The notes below the pieces were generated by a model. It saw nothing but the letters and a program-made list of their open reading frames with translations, was not told the origin of the DNA and made no database searches. Below are positions 9,100 to 19,023 of a stretch of 64,000 bases of DNA, in pieces (the stretch's first letter is position 1; each line of letters begins with the position of its first letter). A program made the position numbers and the translations under genes. This DNA comes from Mycobacterium sp. D16Q13 (lineage in GTDB: Bacteria; Actinomycetota; Actinomycetes; Mycobacteriales; Mycobacteriaceae), in assembly GCF_002013375.1 (NCBI RefSeq), contig NZ_MAEW01000001.1, positions 62,001 to 126,000 on the forward strand. Direction: 5' to 3'.

Positions 9100-10270
9100 G
9101 CCCATCGCACCGCGGATCCCCTGGGATTCAAGGGATCCCTACCTCTACTACGAGAGTCTCCGGGCCCGTGGTGACGTGGTATGGGACGAGAACGCCGGCA
9201 CCTGGGTGGTTCTCGGCTATCACTCGGCCCGCGAGGTGCTGGGCGGCACCGGCTGGTCGAGTGATCCACTCGCCAGCCCCCAGATGCGCGCGGCAGCCCC
9301 CGAGTACCTCGATCTGTCGAGCTTCGGCAGAAACATGCTCTTTGCCGATGAACCAGACCACACCGAGCTCCGGGGTGCGGTCCGCGACGTGTTTACCCCC
9401 GGATTCATTGCCGGCCTACGCGACGGCGTGGAGTCCATCACCGCTCATGTCATCGAGTACCACTTGGCAGGAGAATCTTTCGATTTCATGACCGATATCG
9501 CCCTGCCGCTGCCGATCGCCATCATCGGTGAATGGCTTGGCCTGGATGACTCGTCGTCCGCCGTCCTTCGCGAGGAATCGCCGATCATCATTCAGATGCT
9601 GGGCGCCTTCGCCGACGTCGAGACCGTCATGGCCGGCACGGCGGCCGGGGCCACCCTCGCTACCGAGCTGCTACCCCTGGCCGCGGATCGGCGAGCCCAT
9701 CCCGGTGACGACCTACTCAGCCTGATCGCATCCGATACCGACCTGTCTTTGGAAGACGTCGTCACCATGACATTCATGATCGCGATAGCCGGTCATGAGA
9801 CGACGGCTAATCTCTTGGGGGCAAGCATGCTTCGGCTGCTCACCGCGCGCGCCGACGGAACCCGGCTTGCCGATCACGTCGACCCCGATGACCCCGCAGT
9901 CATCACCGAACTACTGCGACTCGACGGCCCGGTACAGGGCACCGCGCGCGTAGCGACCCGGGACCATAGCCTCGCCGGGAACACGATCCTGGAGGGCCAG
10001 ACTGTACTCATCGCGATCGCGGCCGCAAACCGCGATCCGCAGGTGTTCACCAATCCCGCCGAATTCCGGCTAGACCGCAAGAACACCCCACCGCTGGCCT
10101 TCGGATACGGGGCGCATCACTGCTTGGGCTCAGCGCTGGCCAGGCTGGAGGCCGCGGTGGCCATTCGCGAGATCCTGGCACGCCGGCCGATGATCATCGG
10201 TCCTGTCAGCTGGCGAGATACACCCGCCATCCGCGGACCACTCAGCATTCCCATGCGGTTCCATATCTAA
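9086..10270 (+). CDS. Cytochrome P450
   Basis: A soluble bacterial P450 of 394 residues from the ATG at 9086. It shows the I-helix oxygen-activation motif AGHETT (235-240), the K-helix E275-x-x-R278, and the heme loop FGYGAHHC with the axial thiolate Cys346, followed by LGSALARLEA. It would take electrons from a ferredoxin and reductase not encoded nearby. The start overlaps the end of the ABC1 remnant by 14 bases, so it was probably part of the same operon as the kinase genes. The substrate is unknown; the class resembles mycobacterial CYP families acting on sterols, terpenoids or fatty acids. Confidence 0.92.
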   Translation: MTTAKPIAPRIPWDSRDPYLYYESLRARGDVVWDENAGTWVVLGYHSAREVLGGTGWSSDPLASPQMRAAAPEYLDLSSFGRNMLFADEPDHTELRGAVRDVFTPGFIAGLRDGVESITAHVIEYHLAGESFDFMTDIALPLPIAIIGEWLGLDDSSSAVLREESPIIIQMLGAFADVETVMAGTAAGATLATELLPLAADRRAHPGDDLLSLIASDTDLSLEDVVTMTFMIAIAGHETTANLLGASMLRLLTARADGTRLADHVDPDDPAVITELLRLDGPVQGTARVATRDHSLAGNTILEGQTVLIAIAAANRDPQVFTNPAEFRLDRKNTPPLAFGYGAHHCLGSALARLEAAVAIREILARRPMIIGPVSWRDTPAIRGPLSIPMRFHI

Positions 10271-10366
10271 GCACCGCAGCGCGATATTTCGCGGGTGTAC
10301 CGAAAGGTATGGGCATATTGTGGTGAAATGCTCGTCAAAGCGGTCCGCAGCGGGTTGTAGGCCAGC

Positions 10367-11332
10367 GTGCTGCAACTCATGTTCACCTCGAATGACCTTG
10401 CTTTGACGCGGTTTTTGCCGATGCCCGCCCCTTTGTTAGAGATGAAGTTCGCGGCACGAGCGCTGCGGCACGGTATTCGTACACCGTGGGGCGAGCGGTG
10501 GCGTTGTCACGCACTGGCGGCATTCCCCATATCGGCCGCACCGGGACGGGCACTGGTGAGCCACTTTTCGTGGTCATTGTCCCCCACGGTGCTGGGCGAC
10601 AATTTCGATGAGGGCATGCAGTCTGTCCAGGAATTGACTCGGCAACAAGCGCATGCGGAATTGGCTGTCTTCGGGCGCGGCCCCACCGAAGGCACCGGTG
10701 CGCCGCACTATCTCCGGCACGCCATCGCAGGCAATCGCGAGGCCAACGTGGCGTTGGGGCGCACGACAAGAAGCGCCTACAGGGCGGTGCTGGAACCCTA
10801 CTGGCCCAATATCCAGGCGAATCATCAGATTGAACTAGTCAGGCAGGGGCGCATGATGGCGCGCCACGGCGTGCGGGCCGCTCTCAGCAAAATCATCCCC
10901 GGCGCACGATGGAATGGCGATTGCCTGGAGATCGACAGTCCACAGCGCCACACCATCGCCTTACGCGGCCGTGGCCTCGTGCTGACACCAAGCGTCTTCT
11001 GGGCGGGGCCGCCGCTAGTCGGTGAGCTTGGCGACCGCCCGGTGGTCCTGGCATACCCAGCACCAATCGATCTCACCATGGGTATCGGCACCGAATCTGA
11101 CTCGCTCGCAACGATACTCGGGGCGACCCGAGCGGCAGTATTGCGCGTGCTGAGTCAGGAGCACACCACCGGTGACATCGCCCGCAATCTCGGTATCAGC
11201 CCGGCCTCAGCCTCCGAGCACACGTCGGCATTGCGGCAGGCACGGTTGGTACACAGCCGCCGCGATGGCAAAGCAGTCATTCACTGGGCCACCGCTTTGG
11301 GCCTGGACCTGATCGGGGCGAACCGCCGGTAG
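10367..11332 (+). CDS. ArsR-type winged-helix regulator with large N-terminal domain
   Basis: A 321-residue protein. The last about 75 residues form a winged helix (GATRAAVLRVLSQEHTTGD, then IARNLGISPASASEHTSALR and a basic wing) of the ArsR/SmtB kind. The first about 240 residues match the DUF5937-like domain attached to such helices in actinobacteria, thought to be a sensor. No metal-binding cysteine pair is present, so it is not a typical metal sensor. Translation may start at the GTG at 10367 or the ATG at 10379. It precedes the MpaB-type oxygenase gene in the same direction, with a palindrome between them, and probably regulates it. Confidence 0.75.
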   Translation: MLQLMFTSNDLALTRFLPMPAPLLEMKFAARALRHGIRTPWGERWRCHALAAFPISAAPGRALVSHFSWSLSPTVLGDNFDEGMQSVQELTRQQAHAELAVFGRGPTEGTGAPHYLRHAIAGNREANVALGRTTRSAYRAVLEPYWPNIQANHQIELVRQGRMMARHGVRAALSKIIPGARWNGDCLEIDSPQRHTIALRGRGLVLTPSVFWAGPPLVGELGDRPVVLAYPAPIDLTMGIGTESDSLATILGATRAAVLRVLSQEHTTGDIARNLGISPASASEHTSALRQARLVHSRRDGKAVIHWATALGLDLIGANRR

Positions 11333-11396
11333 CTGGTGCACCACCGGCGGAGATTGCAATGCAGCAGCCACTTCCATAACAGTTGCGCCCATTACT

Positions 11397-11418
11397 GTTG
11401 ACAACTGACGTTGTTAAC
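11397..11418. promoter_or_regulatory. Inverted repeat before the MpaB-type gene
   Basis: GTTGACAAC (11397-11405) and GTTGTTAAC (11410-11418) are arms of a dyad with one mismatch around TGAC. The left arm contains TTGACA, a consensus -35 box, so a bound regulator would block transcription. It lies 43-64 bases before the ATG at 11461. Confidence 0.6.
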
Positions 11419-11460
11419 GTCTCCAATAAGAGGAAGCGAACCGCTCCCTGGGAGGCAACG

Positions 11461-12507
11461 ATGCCAAGCACAGCTACACACGCCACGACACCATCCTCGG
11501 CGGGTATGCCGCCTCGAGGTGATGCCAAAGCCCGGATTTGGCGGCGCGGTGACGGGCCAACCCCCGCCGGTCAACGCACCGGCCCCGACGGACACCCGGA
11601 TTACGGTTACTTCGGCCCCGACTCGGTGACCTGGAAGGTCTTTCTGCATCCCTCCGTGGCACCGATGATCGTCCTGGTGACGGCGCTCCTGGAGGGCAGT
11701 CATGAGGGATTACAGGCCGTCGAGATCAACCACGATCCGGTGTTCACCAAGAGCAAGCGCAACCAGGTCGACTTCGATGACACCGTCAAACGCATTCAGC
11801 GCACGGCCGGAGTGCCGATACCGATCATCTTCGGCGACACCGCGAGCGCCGATGCCCTGGCCGCGCACCTGCGTCACTACCACCGCAACATGAAGGGTGT
11901 CATTCCCGGCACCGACCGGCCCTACGACGCGCAGGGGCCGGCACTGGTGCTCTTCGCGCACGTGACGATCATGCATGCGGCGCTACGTATCTACGAGAAC
12001 ACACCCGCACCGGGGCGACTTATCCCCCGGCGCCTCCCCAAAGCCGAACGCGACCAATTCTTTTCAGAGGTTAAGACGTTCGCCGAGCTCATGGGAGCCG
12101 ACCCGGACACCGTGCCGGTGACCTCCGAGGAGGTGGAGGCCTACTACGACTCCATCGAATCCGAGTACCGGATGGTGAAAGGATTTGTGCCCGGTGGCAT
12201 GCGATTCGCCCTGTCGGTGATCAGAAACGCGCGCGGCTTCGGCGGACTGACTGCGGCGGCGGTCGCCGCGATTACCCTCGTCACCGCCGTGCCTTCTGTT
12301 GCCGTGGTGCCGCCAAAGGTGCGGCGTCATTTGGGAATTCCCCGGATCGCGGACCCGGTACTGGCGGTGCTCCTGCGACTTGCGCAGCCTGCCTTTGTGC
12401 CCTTCACACTCGAGCCGCTGGCGCGCGAGATCTCGAGACTCTTCATCGGTGATGACGGTATTACGTTGGGAGAGAACGCCCGCGAGCTTACGGAGCGGTC
12501 CGCCTAG
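11461..12507 (+). CDS. MpaB/DUF2236-family oxygenase-like protein
   Basis: From the ATG at 11461, which has a good ribosome site (GGGAGGCA), the protein has 348 residues. It carries the DUF2236/MpaB (latex-clearing-type) fold: an N-terminal stretch around SVTWKVFLHPSV, the conserved region GDTASADALAAHLRHYHRNM with histidines suited to heme ligation, and FAHVTIMHAALRIYE. Family members are heme proteins, some of which oxidise polymers such as rubber, and mycobacteria carry many with unknown substrates. There is no obvious signal peptide. It lies downstream of an ArsR-type regulator and behind an inverted repeat. A longer frame starts at 11383 but would run through that repeat. Confidence 0.8.
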   Translation: MPSTATHATTPSSAGMPPRGDAKARIWRRGDGPTPAGQRTGPDGHPDYGYFGPDSVTWKVFLHPSVAPMIVLVTALLEGSHEGLQAVEINHDPVFTKSKRNQVDFDDTVKRIQRTAGVPIPIIFGDTASADALAAHLRHYHRNMKGVIPGTDRPYDAQGPALVLFAHVTIMHAALRIYENTPAPGRLIPRRLPKAERDQFFSEVKTFAELMGADPDTVPVTSEEVEAYYDSIESEYRMVKGFVPGGMRFALSVIRNARGFGGLTAAAVAAITLVTAVPSVAVVPPKVRRHLGIPRIADPVLAVLLRLAQPAFVPFTLEPLAREISRLFIGDDGITLGENARELTERSA

Positions 12508-12511
12508 GGCG

Positions 12512-12943
12512 TCACACTCGCAGTGCGGTGAACGGTGCGATCGGAATCAGCCTGATGGCGAACCAGGCCACGAACACCACCACGACGATCGTCGGCACCC
12601 ATCCGCGCAGCCACGGCGGATTCCAGCCGGAGTCTCCTCGCCAGCGGCTACGCGTCCATGCGACAAAGCACACCGTGAGGAATCCCAGGGCCACCAGCGC
12701 AACCGCGTTGTAGTGCAACGCACCGAGTACATCGCCGTGCATCACCGAATAGACCATGCGCAAACCGCCACACGCGGGACAGTCGAGACCGGTCAGTGCC
12801 TTGAAAGGGCACACCGGGAGTACTCCCCCTGGCGTTGTCGGGTCACCGAACCAGATTGCAGCGCATCCCGCTGCCGTCACGCCCGCCACTGCGGCGGGGG
12901 CGACCAGTCGGGAGGCGACGGTGGACGGACGGGAGGTGGTCAT
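12512..12943 (-). CDS. DUF2752 membrane protein
   Basis: A 143-residue protein with three likely membrane segments (about 11-30, 72-94 and 112-132). The motif CPFKALTGLDCPACGGLR, with three cysteines, is the signature of the DUF2752 family. The family has no assigned biochemical role. In mycobacteria it is often found as a lone gene next to CD225/interferon-induced-like or TM2 proteins; neither is seen here. It converges with the MpaB-type gene, with four bases between the stops. Confidence 0.85.
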   Translation of the reverse strand: MTTSRPSTVASRLVAPAAVAGVTAAGCAAIWFGDPTTPGGVLPVCPFKALTGLDCPACGGLRMVYSVMHGDVLGALHYNAVALVALGFLTVCFVAWTRSRWRGDSGWNPPWLRGWVPTIVVVVFVAWFAIRLIPIAPFTALRV

Positions 12944-13367
12944 CGAGTTCCAGTATCCACCTGACTAAAGGCGACGTCTCAACTTGCAGAGCTGTGGCCG
13001 GTAGCCACCGCCGTAAACACGGGGCGCGATCCACCGCAACACCAATGAGCTGACTCCCGGCACGCGCTGGGACCAAACGGAGTTCTGCCCTACTACTGCG
13101 GGTGATCTACTGCGGTGTCTGCGGCAGGCCCGCGTACAAGCTAAAAGGCGGCAAGGGACGGCAAGACCGGTACCCCGTTGCGCCTCAGCACAATACAAGG
13201 TCACGTGTGGCAATGGAACAGTCGTAATCGCCGACGCTGACGAGGTTTGCGATATAGGTACGTCCTCATCTCGATTAAGAACAGGAGGGATGCGTTGTCG
13301 GTCCGGCTGACCTGCGAAAATGCGATGAATTAAGAGGACACGAAGGTAGCGGTCCAGCACCCCGCAG
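12944..13367. other. Gene-free scar region with integrase remnant
   Basis: The 424 bases between the DUF2752 gene and the immunity candidate contain no intact gene. The only interpretable content is the integrase fragment described separately at 13054-13314. No direct repeats that would mark attachment sites could be picked out by eye, and no tRNA gene is present. Confidence 0.7.
13054..13314 (+). pseudogene. Remnant of a Bxb1-like large serine integrase (zinc-ribbon part)
   Basis: Translating 13081-13173 gives a stretch including LLLRVIYCGVCGRPAYKLKG, ending GRQDRY. After a two-base slip at about 13174, the next frame reads CASAQYKVTCGNGTVVIADA and continues to a stop at 13312-13314. Joined, this is the zinc-ribbon of large serine recombinases: C-x2-C followed by C-x8-C, closely like the Bxb1 integrase segment that reads LLRVLFCAVCGEPAYK and later CGNGTV. 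The N-terminal catalytic domain and the coiled-coil C-terminus are gone. It marks a lost prophage or integrative element next to the toxin cassette. Confidence 0.75.
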
Positions 13368-13808
13368 CTACTTCGGGTCGCCGAGGCTCCATCGCACGTA
13401 CGCCTTGCCCGGCTCGCAGTCGGGAATGACACTCACTGAACGGTGGGCTGTCTGGTCGGTGTCGAGATACTGGATCTCGTCGCCGGTCACCCACTTGACA
13501 AGCCGCACACCGGAGCGGAACGCGGCAATGCAGGCTGACGGATACTCGTATTCCGTCTTGTTGACGAATTCTGAGAGCTGCTTTCCGGGGTAGTACTTAT
13601 CCACGTAGCTGCGCCATTGATCGTTGGGTATGAGGAACTCGACACGATATGGATCGAGGTACCCGCCAAGAGGTTTAGCGGATTCCGGGACCTCGATTTT
13701 GAGGGCTGCCACCGGACTGTTGTCCTTGTCTGTAATCCCTGGACCGCAAGCGGCTGGCAAGAGCGCGCACACGCTCGCTGCGTAAGAAAAAAGTCGGCGG
13801 ATGGTCAT
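13368..13808 (-). CDS. Lipoprotein, candidate immunity protein of the toxin cassette
   Basis: From the ATG at 13808 this is a 146-residue protein. The N-terminus (MTIRRLFSYAASVCALLPAAC) is a short signal sequence ending in a lipobox-like LPAAC with Cys21 as the acylation site; the -3 proline makes it imperfect. The mature part has two more cysteines (in YPSACIAAF and VIPDCEPGK) and no recognised domain. The start overlaps the toxin stop as ATGA, the usual placement of an immunity gene after its polymorphic toxin. An extracytoplasmic immunity protein implies that the toxin acts outside the membrane. The role is inferred from position; the secretion signal is seen in sequence. Confidence 0.65.
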   Translation of the reverse strand: MTIRRLFSYAASVCALLPAACGPGITDKDNSPVAALKIEVPESAKPLGGYLDPYRVEFLIPNDQWRSYVDKYYPGKQLSEFVNKTEYEYPSACIAAFRSGVRLVKWVTGDEIQYLDTDQTAHRSVSVIPDCEPGKAYVRWSLGDPK

Positions 13809-14995
13809 GGCCAAGTGCTCCGTTGCGGGCTTGACGTGCCGAACGTCTCGAAGTTCTGTGCCCAGCCTGCGCGGTGCAGGTTGTTCAGATCCGACGGTTG
13901 CGGCCACGGATTCTTGTTTGTGGTCTCGAAATTGAAGTAGTCGTAGATGCTGGTTTGCGTTGACACATCATAGGTTCCGTTGCCATTGGGCACTGCCACA
14001 CCGCTGGTCTGGTAACTAAACGAGCCCAGCGCGGCGAACCAATCTGTGTTCTTTGACCAGTCGGGCCGGGCACGGTTTCCGTCCACCGATCCGTAGCCAC
14101 TCTGGAAAGCGACCGGTCCCTCGTATCCTCGCGGCATCGCCTGCATTGCCGAATCCAAGTTGGTCCGCGCCATCGCTGTGGAGTCCTGCTTGAACCACGA
14201 CATGTCATGAAGCATGTTGTCCACCGGAACGGTTGCAGGCTTACCGGAACCATCGAGGAAGTGCTGGAGAAGATCGGGGGCGTACTGCTGTCCAGTTGCA
14301 CGGGCGCCACCCACGAGACCTTCGGCCCATGCCCGCGTTGCCTGCAATCCCGCCTTGTCGAGGAATCCCGGTTTGTCGATGCCGTACTGATCCGGCCCCG
14401 AACCATCCTTGTTTGCGTTGTCTTTCGAGAACGTTGGTGGCGTCGGGTGATCGGGTATCTGCGGCACAAATGGACGATCCGAATCCTTGTCGCCTCGAAG
14501 CGCGTTCGTCGCTTGCCAGTCGTACTGCTGTCCTGCCACGTCGGCGGTTGCCAGTAATGCACGCAATGCATGTTCTAGCCCGCTACGCGTTGCTTCAGCG
14601 TTGTCTTGGGCGTCCTTGGTGGTGAGCGTTTTTGCATATTCTGGGGTCAAGGTGACGCCGCCATCGTCAGCGAATGAGTAGACCCCTCGGTAGTTCGGGT
14701 TGTCGACCGTTTCAAGGATCTTGTCGCGGAGCAGTCCCATCTGCTGGGCGCCTTTATCGAGAACGGCAGCGGCATTGTTCCACCGCTGCTTGCGCTGAAA
14801 GAACTCTTCTCCGTGGTCTTTTACCTTGACCGCGTAACTGTCTCGGGCTTCGCCATCCCAGTTGGTCGATACACCTTCCATGCCGTTGATCACCGTCAAC
14901 GCATGCTCATCGAGTTGAGAAGCCCCGTTACGCAAGCCTGTAGCGGTGTCGGTCAGATCGCTGAGGCGCCAGCTGCGGACCTGTGAAATCTTCAC
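13805..14995 (-). CDS. WXG-type polymorphic toxin (type VII secreted candidate)
   Basis: A 396-residue protein starting at a GTG that overlaps the upstream stop (GTGA). Residues about 10-100 are helical with the WDG turn at 46-48, like the WXG100 secretion domain of type VII substrates. A Pro/Asp/Gly-rich linker (about 165-200) leads to a C-terminal domain (about 270-396) containing ALGSFSYQTSGVAV, D352-Y-F-N355 and L-H374-R375-A-G. This domain recurs in actinobacterial WXG proteins. The aromatic strand followed by a D-x-aromatic motif and an HR pair recalls colicin M lipid II phosphatases, but the spacing differs from their DxYDx5HR. M. abscessus prophages are known to carry such toxin-immunity cassettes. 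Toxicity is inferred. Confidence 0.7.
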   Translation of the reverse strand: MKISQVRSWRLSDLTDTATGLRNGASQLDEHALTVINGMEGVSTNWDGEARDSYAVKVKDHGEEFFQRKQRWNNAAAVLDKGAQQMGLLRDKILETVDNPNYRGVYSFADDGGVTLTPEYAKTLTTKDAQDNAEATRSGLEHALRALLATADVAGQQYDWQATNALRGDKDSDRPFVPQIPDHPTPPTFSKDNANKDGSGPDQYGIDKPGFLDKAGLQATRAWAEGLVGGARATGQQYAPDLLQHFLDGSGKPATVPVDNMLHDMSWFKQDSTAMARTNLDSAMQAMPRGYEGPVAFQSGYGSVDGNRARPDWSKNTDWFAALGSFSYQTSGVAVPNGNGTYDVSTQTSIYDYFNFETTNKNPWPQPSDLNNLHRAGWAQNFETFGTSSPQRSTWP

Positions 14996-15291
14996 AGTTG
15001 CTTGCCGGTGTCATCGAGACGCGACGCATTACGCGACTCGGTACGTCGGAACTCTTCGGCAGCGTGTTTCAGCTCGTCTACCAACCCATCCAGACGCCGC
15101 GCATGGTTGGTCACATGCTCTTGCTGCTCGAATGCGTGCTCACGAAGGCCCGACATGAGGGCAGTACCCTCACAGGCCCCGGCTCCTTGCAAGAGAACTG
15201 AATCCATCCGCAGAGCGGCCAGCTTGTCGCTGACGTGCCACACCGTCTTAGCGAAACCATCAACGTCATCGGGATCGACACTCAGACCCAT
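14992..15291 (-). CDS. Small Esx/EspC-sized partner of the WXG toxin
   Basis: A 99-residue, mostly helical protein (GLSVDPDDVDGFAKTVWHVS, then a long helix around HVTNHARRLDGLVDELKHAAEEF). Size and heptad-like pattern match the small WXG100/EspC-like partners that pair with type VII substrates, although no W-x-G turn and no YxxxD/E tail signal is visible. Its stop overlaps the toxin start as GTGA, so the two would be made in equal amounts and probably form a secreted heterodimer or chaperone complex. The host ESX machinery is not encoded in the window. Confidence 0.65.
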   Translation of the reverse strand: MGLSVDPDDVDGFAKTVWHVSDKLAALRMDSVLLQGAGACEGTALMSGLREHAFEQQEHVTNHARRLDGLVDELKHAAEEFRRTESRNASRLDDTGKQL

Positions 15292-15453
15292 TGAACCTCC
15301 CCGGCAGTCAAGCAGTGTTAGCTAGCAATCCTAGCCGCGCGAGCGGCCGAAGTAGCAGGCCGTAGGGGTACCCGATGACGCCGGAGTAACACTGGGCAAT
15401 TGGATACTCGATGGACCCCATTCCCATCGGTCGCCAACATCCCGTAAAACGCA

Positions 15454-15488
15454 AAGGCCCCCGTCACTCCGTAGAGTGCGGGGGCCTT
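15454..15488 (-). terminator. Strong hairpin terminator after ilvC
   Basis: Arms 15454-15469 and 15474-15488 pair over 15 bases with one bulged T and a four-base loop, containing GGCCCCCG / CGGGGGCC. It lies 20 bases past the ilvC stop. It also faces the toxin cassette promoter side, so it insulates the two units. Confidence 0.85.
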
Positions 15489-15507
15489 GCGTTCAGATAA
15501 ACAAAAA

Positions 15508-16536
<1,029 letters not shown>

Positions 16537-16566
16537 TTACTTCTTCTTCTGACGTCTTTATGACTG

Positions 16567-17070
16567 CTACTTCGCGGCGGCGATGGACCGCGGGCCACGC
16601 GACAGCGCGACCACGCCGGATTGCACGATCTCCCGAATACCGTACGGGTCGAGCATCCGCAGCAGAGCATCCAGCTTGGACTGGGTGCCCGTCGCCTCGA
16701 TGGTCACCGACTCCGGCGACACATCCACGACCTTGGCGCGGAACAGGTTCACCACCTCGATGACCTGCGCGCGCACCGTCGCATCGGCCCGCACCTTGAC
16801 GAGCATCAGCTCGCGGGCGACCGAATTCTCCTCGTCCTGTTCGACGATCTTGATCACGTTGATGAGCTTGTTGAGCTGCTTGGTGACCTGCTCGAGCGGA
16901 AAATCGTCGACGGTGACGACGATTGTCATACGCGAAATACCTTTGAGTTCGGTCGGGCCCACCGCCAGCGACGCGATGTTGAATCCGCGCCGCGAGAACA
17001 ACGCCGAAACACGGGCGAGCACACCGGGACGGTCCTCGACCAGAACGCTCAGGGTGTGGGTGCTGGTCAT
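16567..17070 (-). CDS. ilvN: Acetolactate synthase small (regulatory) subunit
   Basis: A 167-residue regulatory subunit with an N-terminal ACT domain ([20 protein letters not shown]) and the typical IlvN C-terminal half. It binds valine and gives feedback control and full activity to IlvB. The ATG at 17070 overlaps the ilvB stop as ATGA, which couples the two subunits and fits their fixed ratio. Confidence 0.96.
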   Translation of the reverse strand: MTSTHTLSVLVEDRPGVLARVSALFSRRGFNIASLAVGPTELKGISRMTIVVTVDDFPLEQVTKQLNKLINVIKIVEQDEENSVARELMLVKVRADATVRAQVIEVVNLFRAKVVDVSPESVTIEATGTQSKLDALLRMLDPYGIREIVQSGVVALSRGPRSIAAAK

Positions 17071-18905
17071 CGTGACCCTTCCTGCTCCGCAGTTTCATCA
17101 TCATCGAACAGCGGCCGGATGCCCCGGGCCGCCTGGATCTCGTCATTACTGGTGCCGGCCGCGACCATCGGCCACACCTGGGCGTCGGCACCGACGATGA
17201 AGTCGATGACCACCGGGCGATCATTGATGGCCCGCGCCTCTTCGATCACCTTGGCCACGTCCTCTTCACGCTCGCAACGCAATCCGACGCAACCGAGCGC
17301 CTCAGCCAGCTTCACGAAGTCCGGGATGCGACGCGAGTGTGTCGCCAGGTCGGTCTGCGAGTAGCGCTGGTCGTAGAACAGGGTCTGCCACTGCCGCACC
17401 ATGCCCAGGTTGCCGTTGTTGATGAGCGCCACCTTGATGGGCACACCCTCGATGGCACAGGTGGCCAACTCCTGGTTGGTCATCTGGAAGCAGCCGTCAC
17501 CATCGATCGCCCACACCTCGGCCTCGGGCCGCGCCATCTTGGCGCCCATGGCTGCGGGCACCGCGAAGCCCATCGTGCCCAGGCCACCGGAGTTGAGCCA
17601 GGTGCGCGGGTTCTCGTACTTGATGAACTGTGCGGCCCACATCTGGTGCTGCCCAACGCCTGCCACGTAGACCGCGTCGGGTCCGGCGATCTTGCCCAGG
17701 GTTTCGATGACGAACTCCGGGCCCAGGCTGCCATCGTGTTGTGCGTCGTAGCCCAGCGGGTAGGTCGCGCGGATACCCGACAGGTACTCCCACCACTCGG
17801 ACAGATCGGTGGTCGCACCGGTCGCGTGATCATTCCGGATAGCCTCGGTCAGCTCGGCGATGACGTTCTTCACGTCCCCGACAATCGGCACATCGGCGTG
17901 GCGGTTCTTACCGATCTCGGCGGGGTCGATATCGGCGTGAATCACCTTGGCATCCGGCGCGAACGAGTCCAGCTGCCCGGTGACGCGGTCATCGAAACGC
18001 GCGCCCAGGGTGATCAGCAGATCACTGCGCTGCAGTGCTGCCACCGCGCCGACGGTGCCGTGCATCCCGGGCATACCCATGTGCAGCTCGTGGCTGTCGG
18101 GGAATGCACCGCGCGCCATAAGGGTGGTGACGACGGGGATGCCGGTCAATTCGGCCAATTCCTTGAGTTCCGGTGCCGCGTCCGCGCGGATGACACCGCC
18201 ACCGACGTACAGCACCGGACGCTTGGCGGCGGCGATGAGCCGGACCGCCTCACGGACCTGCTTGCCATGCGGCTTGGTGACGGGCTTGTAGCCGGGCAGG
18301 TAGATCTGCGGCGGCCAGCTGAAGGTCGTCTGCGCCTGCAGGATGTCCTTGGGGATATCCACCAGGACCGCACCGGGTCGACCGCTCTGGGCGATGTAGA
18401 AGGCCTCGGCGATGATCCGTGGGATGTCCTCGGCGTTGTTCACCAGGAAGTTGTGCTTGGTGATCGGCATGGTGATGCCGGAGATATCGGCTTCCTGGAA
18501 GGCGTCGGTGCCGATGAGGCCCCGTCCCACCTGCCCGGTGATCGCGACCACGGGGATCGAGTCCATCTGCGCATCGGCCAACGGGGTGACCAAGTTGGTG
18601 GCACCCGGGCCGGAGGTGGCCATCATGACGCCGACCTTGCCGCTGGCATGTGCGTACCCACTGGCGGCGTGCCCGCCACCCTGCTCGTGCCGCACCAGGA
18701 CATGCCGGACCTTGACCGAGTCGTACAGCGGGTCGTACACGGGCAGCACCGCACCACCGGGAATGCCGAAGATGACCTCGACGCCAAGCTCCTCAAGCGA
18801 CCGCACTACCGACTGCGCGCCGGTGACGCGCTGGGGTGCGACGGTGTTCGATTCCGGAGCCGGCCCCGGGGCCGAAGCCGGCTTGGGCTTTGCAGGTGCG
18901 CTCAT
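17067..18905 (-). CDS. ilvB: Acetolactate synthase large (catalytic) subunit
   Basis: IlvB is the thiamine-diphosphate enzyme that joins pyruvate to pyruvate or 2-oxobutyrate, the first shared step of branched-chain amino acid synthesis. The 612 residues include [15 protein letters not shown], the ThDP-activating glutamate in [15 protein letters not shown], the central FAD-binding domain, and the ThDP/Mg motif [17 protein letters not shown] followed by INNGNLGMV. The N-terminal 30 residues are a disordered Ala/Pro extension common in mycobacteria. It heads the ilvBNC operon and is controlled by the leader attenuator upstream (18952-19111). Confidence 0.97.
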   Translation of the reverse strand: MSAPAKPKPASAPGPAPESNTVAPQRVTGAQSVVRSLEELGVEVIFGIPGGAVLPVYDPLYDSVKVRHVLVRHEQGGGHAASGYAHASGKVGVMMATSGPGATNLVTPLADAQMDSIPVVAITGQVGRGLIGTDAFQEADISGITMPITKHNFLVNNAEDIPRIIAEAFYIAQSGRPGAVLVDIPKDILQAQTTFSWPPQIYLPGYKPVTKPHGKQVREAVRLIAAAKRPVLYVGGGVIRADAAPELKELAELTGIPVVTTLMARGAFPDSHELHMGMPGMHGTVGAVAALQRSDLLITLGARFDDRVTGQLDSFAPDAKVIHADIDPAEIGKNRHADVPIVGDVKNVIAELTEAIRNDHATGATTDLSEWWEYLSGIRATYPLGYDAQHDGSLGPEFVIETLGKIAGPDAVYVAGVGQHQMWAAQFIKYENPRTWLNSGGLGTMGFAVPAAMGAKMARPEAEVWAIDGDGCFQMTNQELATCAIEGVPIKVALINNGNLGMVRQWQTLFYDQRYSQTDLATHSRRIPDFVKLAEALGCVGLRCEREEDVAKVIEEARAINDRPVVIDFIVGADAQVWPMVAAGTSNDEIQAARGIRPLFDDDETAEQEGSR

Positions 18906-18951
18906 GGTGGTCTGTCCTCTTGTTGTGTCCGTACTGAAAACCTATGGCAAC

Positions 18952-18988
18952 AAAAAACCCCCGCCAGCTGTCTGCTGTACGAGGGTTG
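18952..18988 (-). terminator. Attenuator terminator upstream of ilvB
   Basis: On the minus strand, AACCCTCGT(A)CAGC pairs with GCTGGCGGGGGTT around AGACA and is followed by six T residues (18952-18957), a textbook intrinsic terminator inside the 5' leader. It is 46 bases before the ilvB start codon. The minus-strand sequence TCGACGCGCA (18987-18996), next to the terminator stem, can pair perfectly with 19031-19040 inside the leader peptide gene, the kind of alternative pairing attenuation needs. Confidence 0.8.
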
Positions 18989-19023
18989 CGCGTCGAGTGT
19001 GCGCGAGTTGCCTTGGACTCGGG

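Noticed and set aside
13368..13808. Immunity candidate starting at 13907
   Set aside because: The longer frame would run through the end of the toxin gene; the ATG at 13808 gives a signal peptide at the exact N-terminus and an ATGA overlap.
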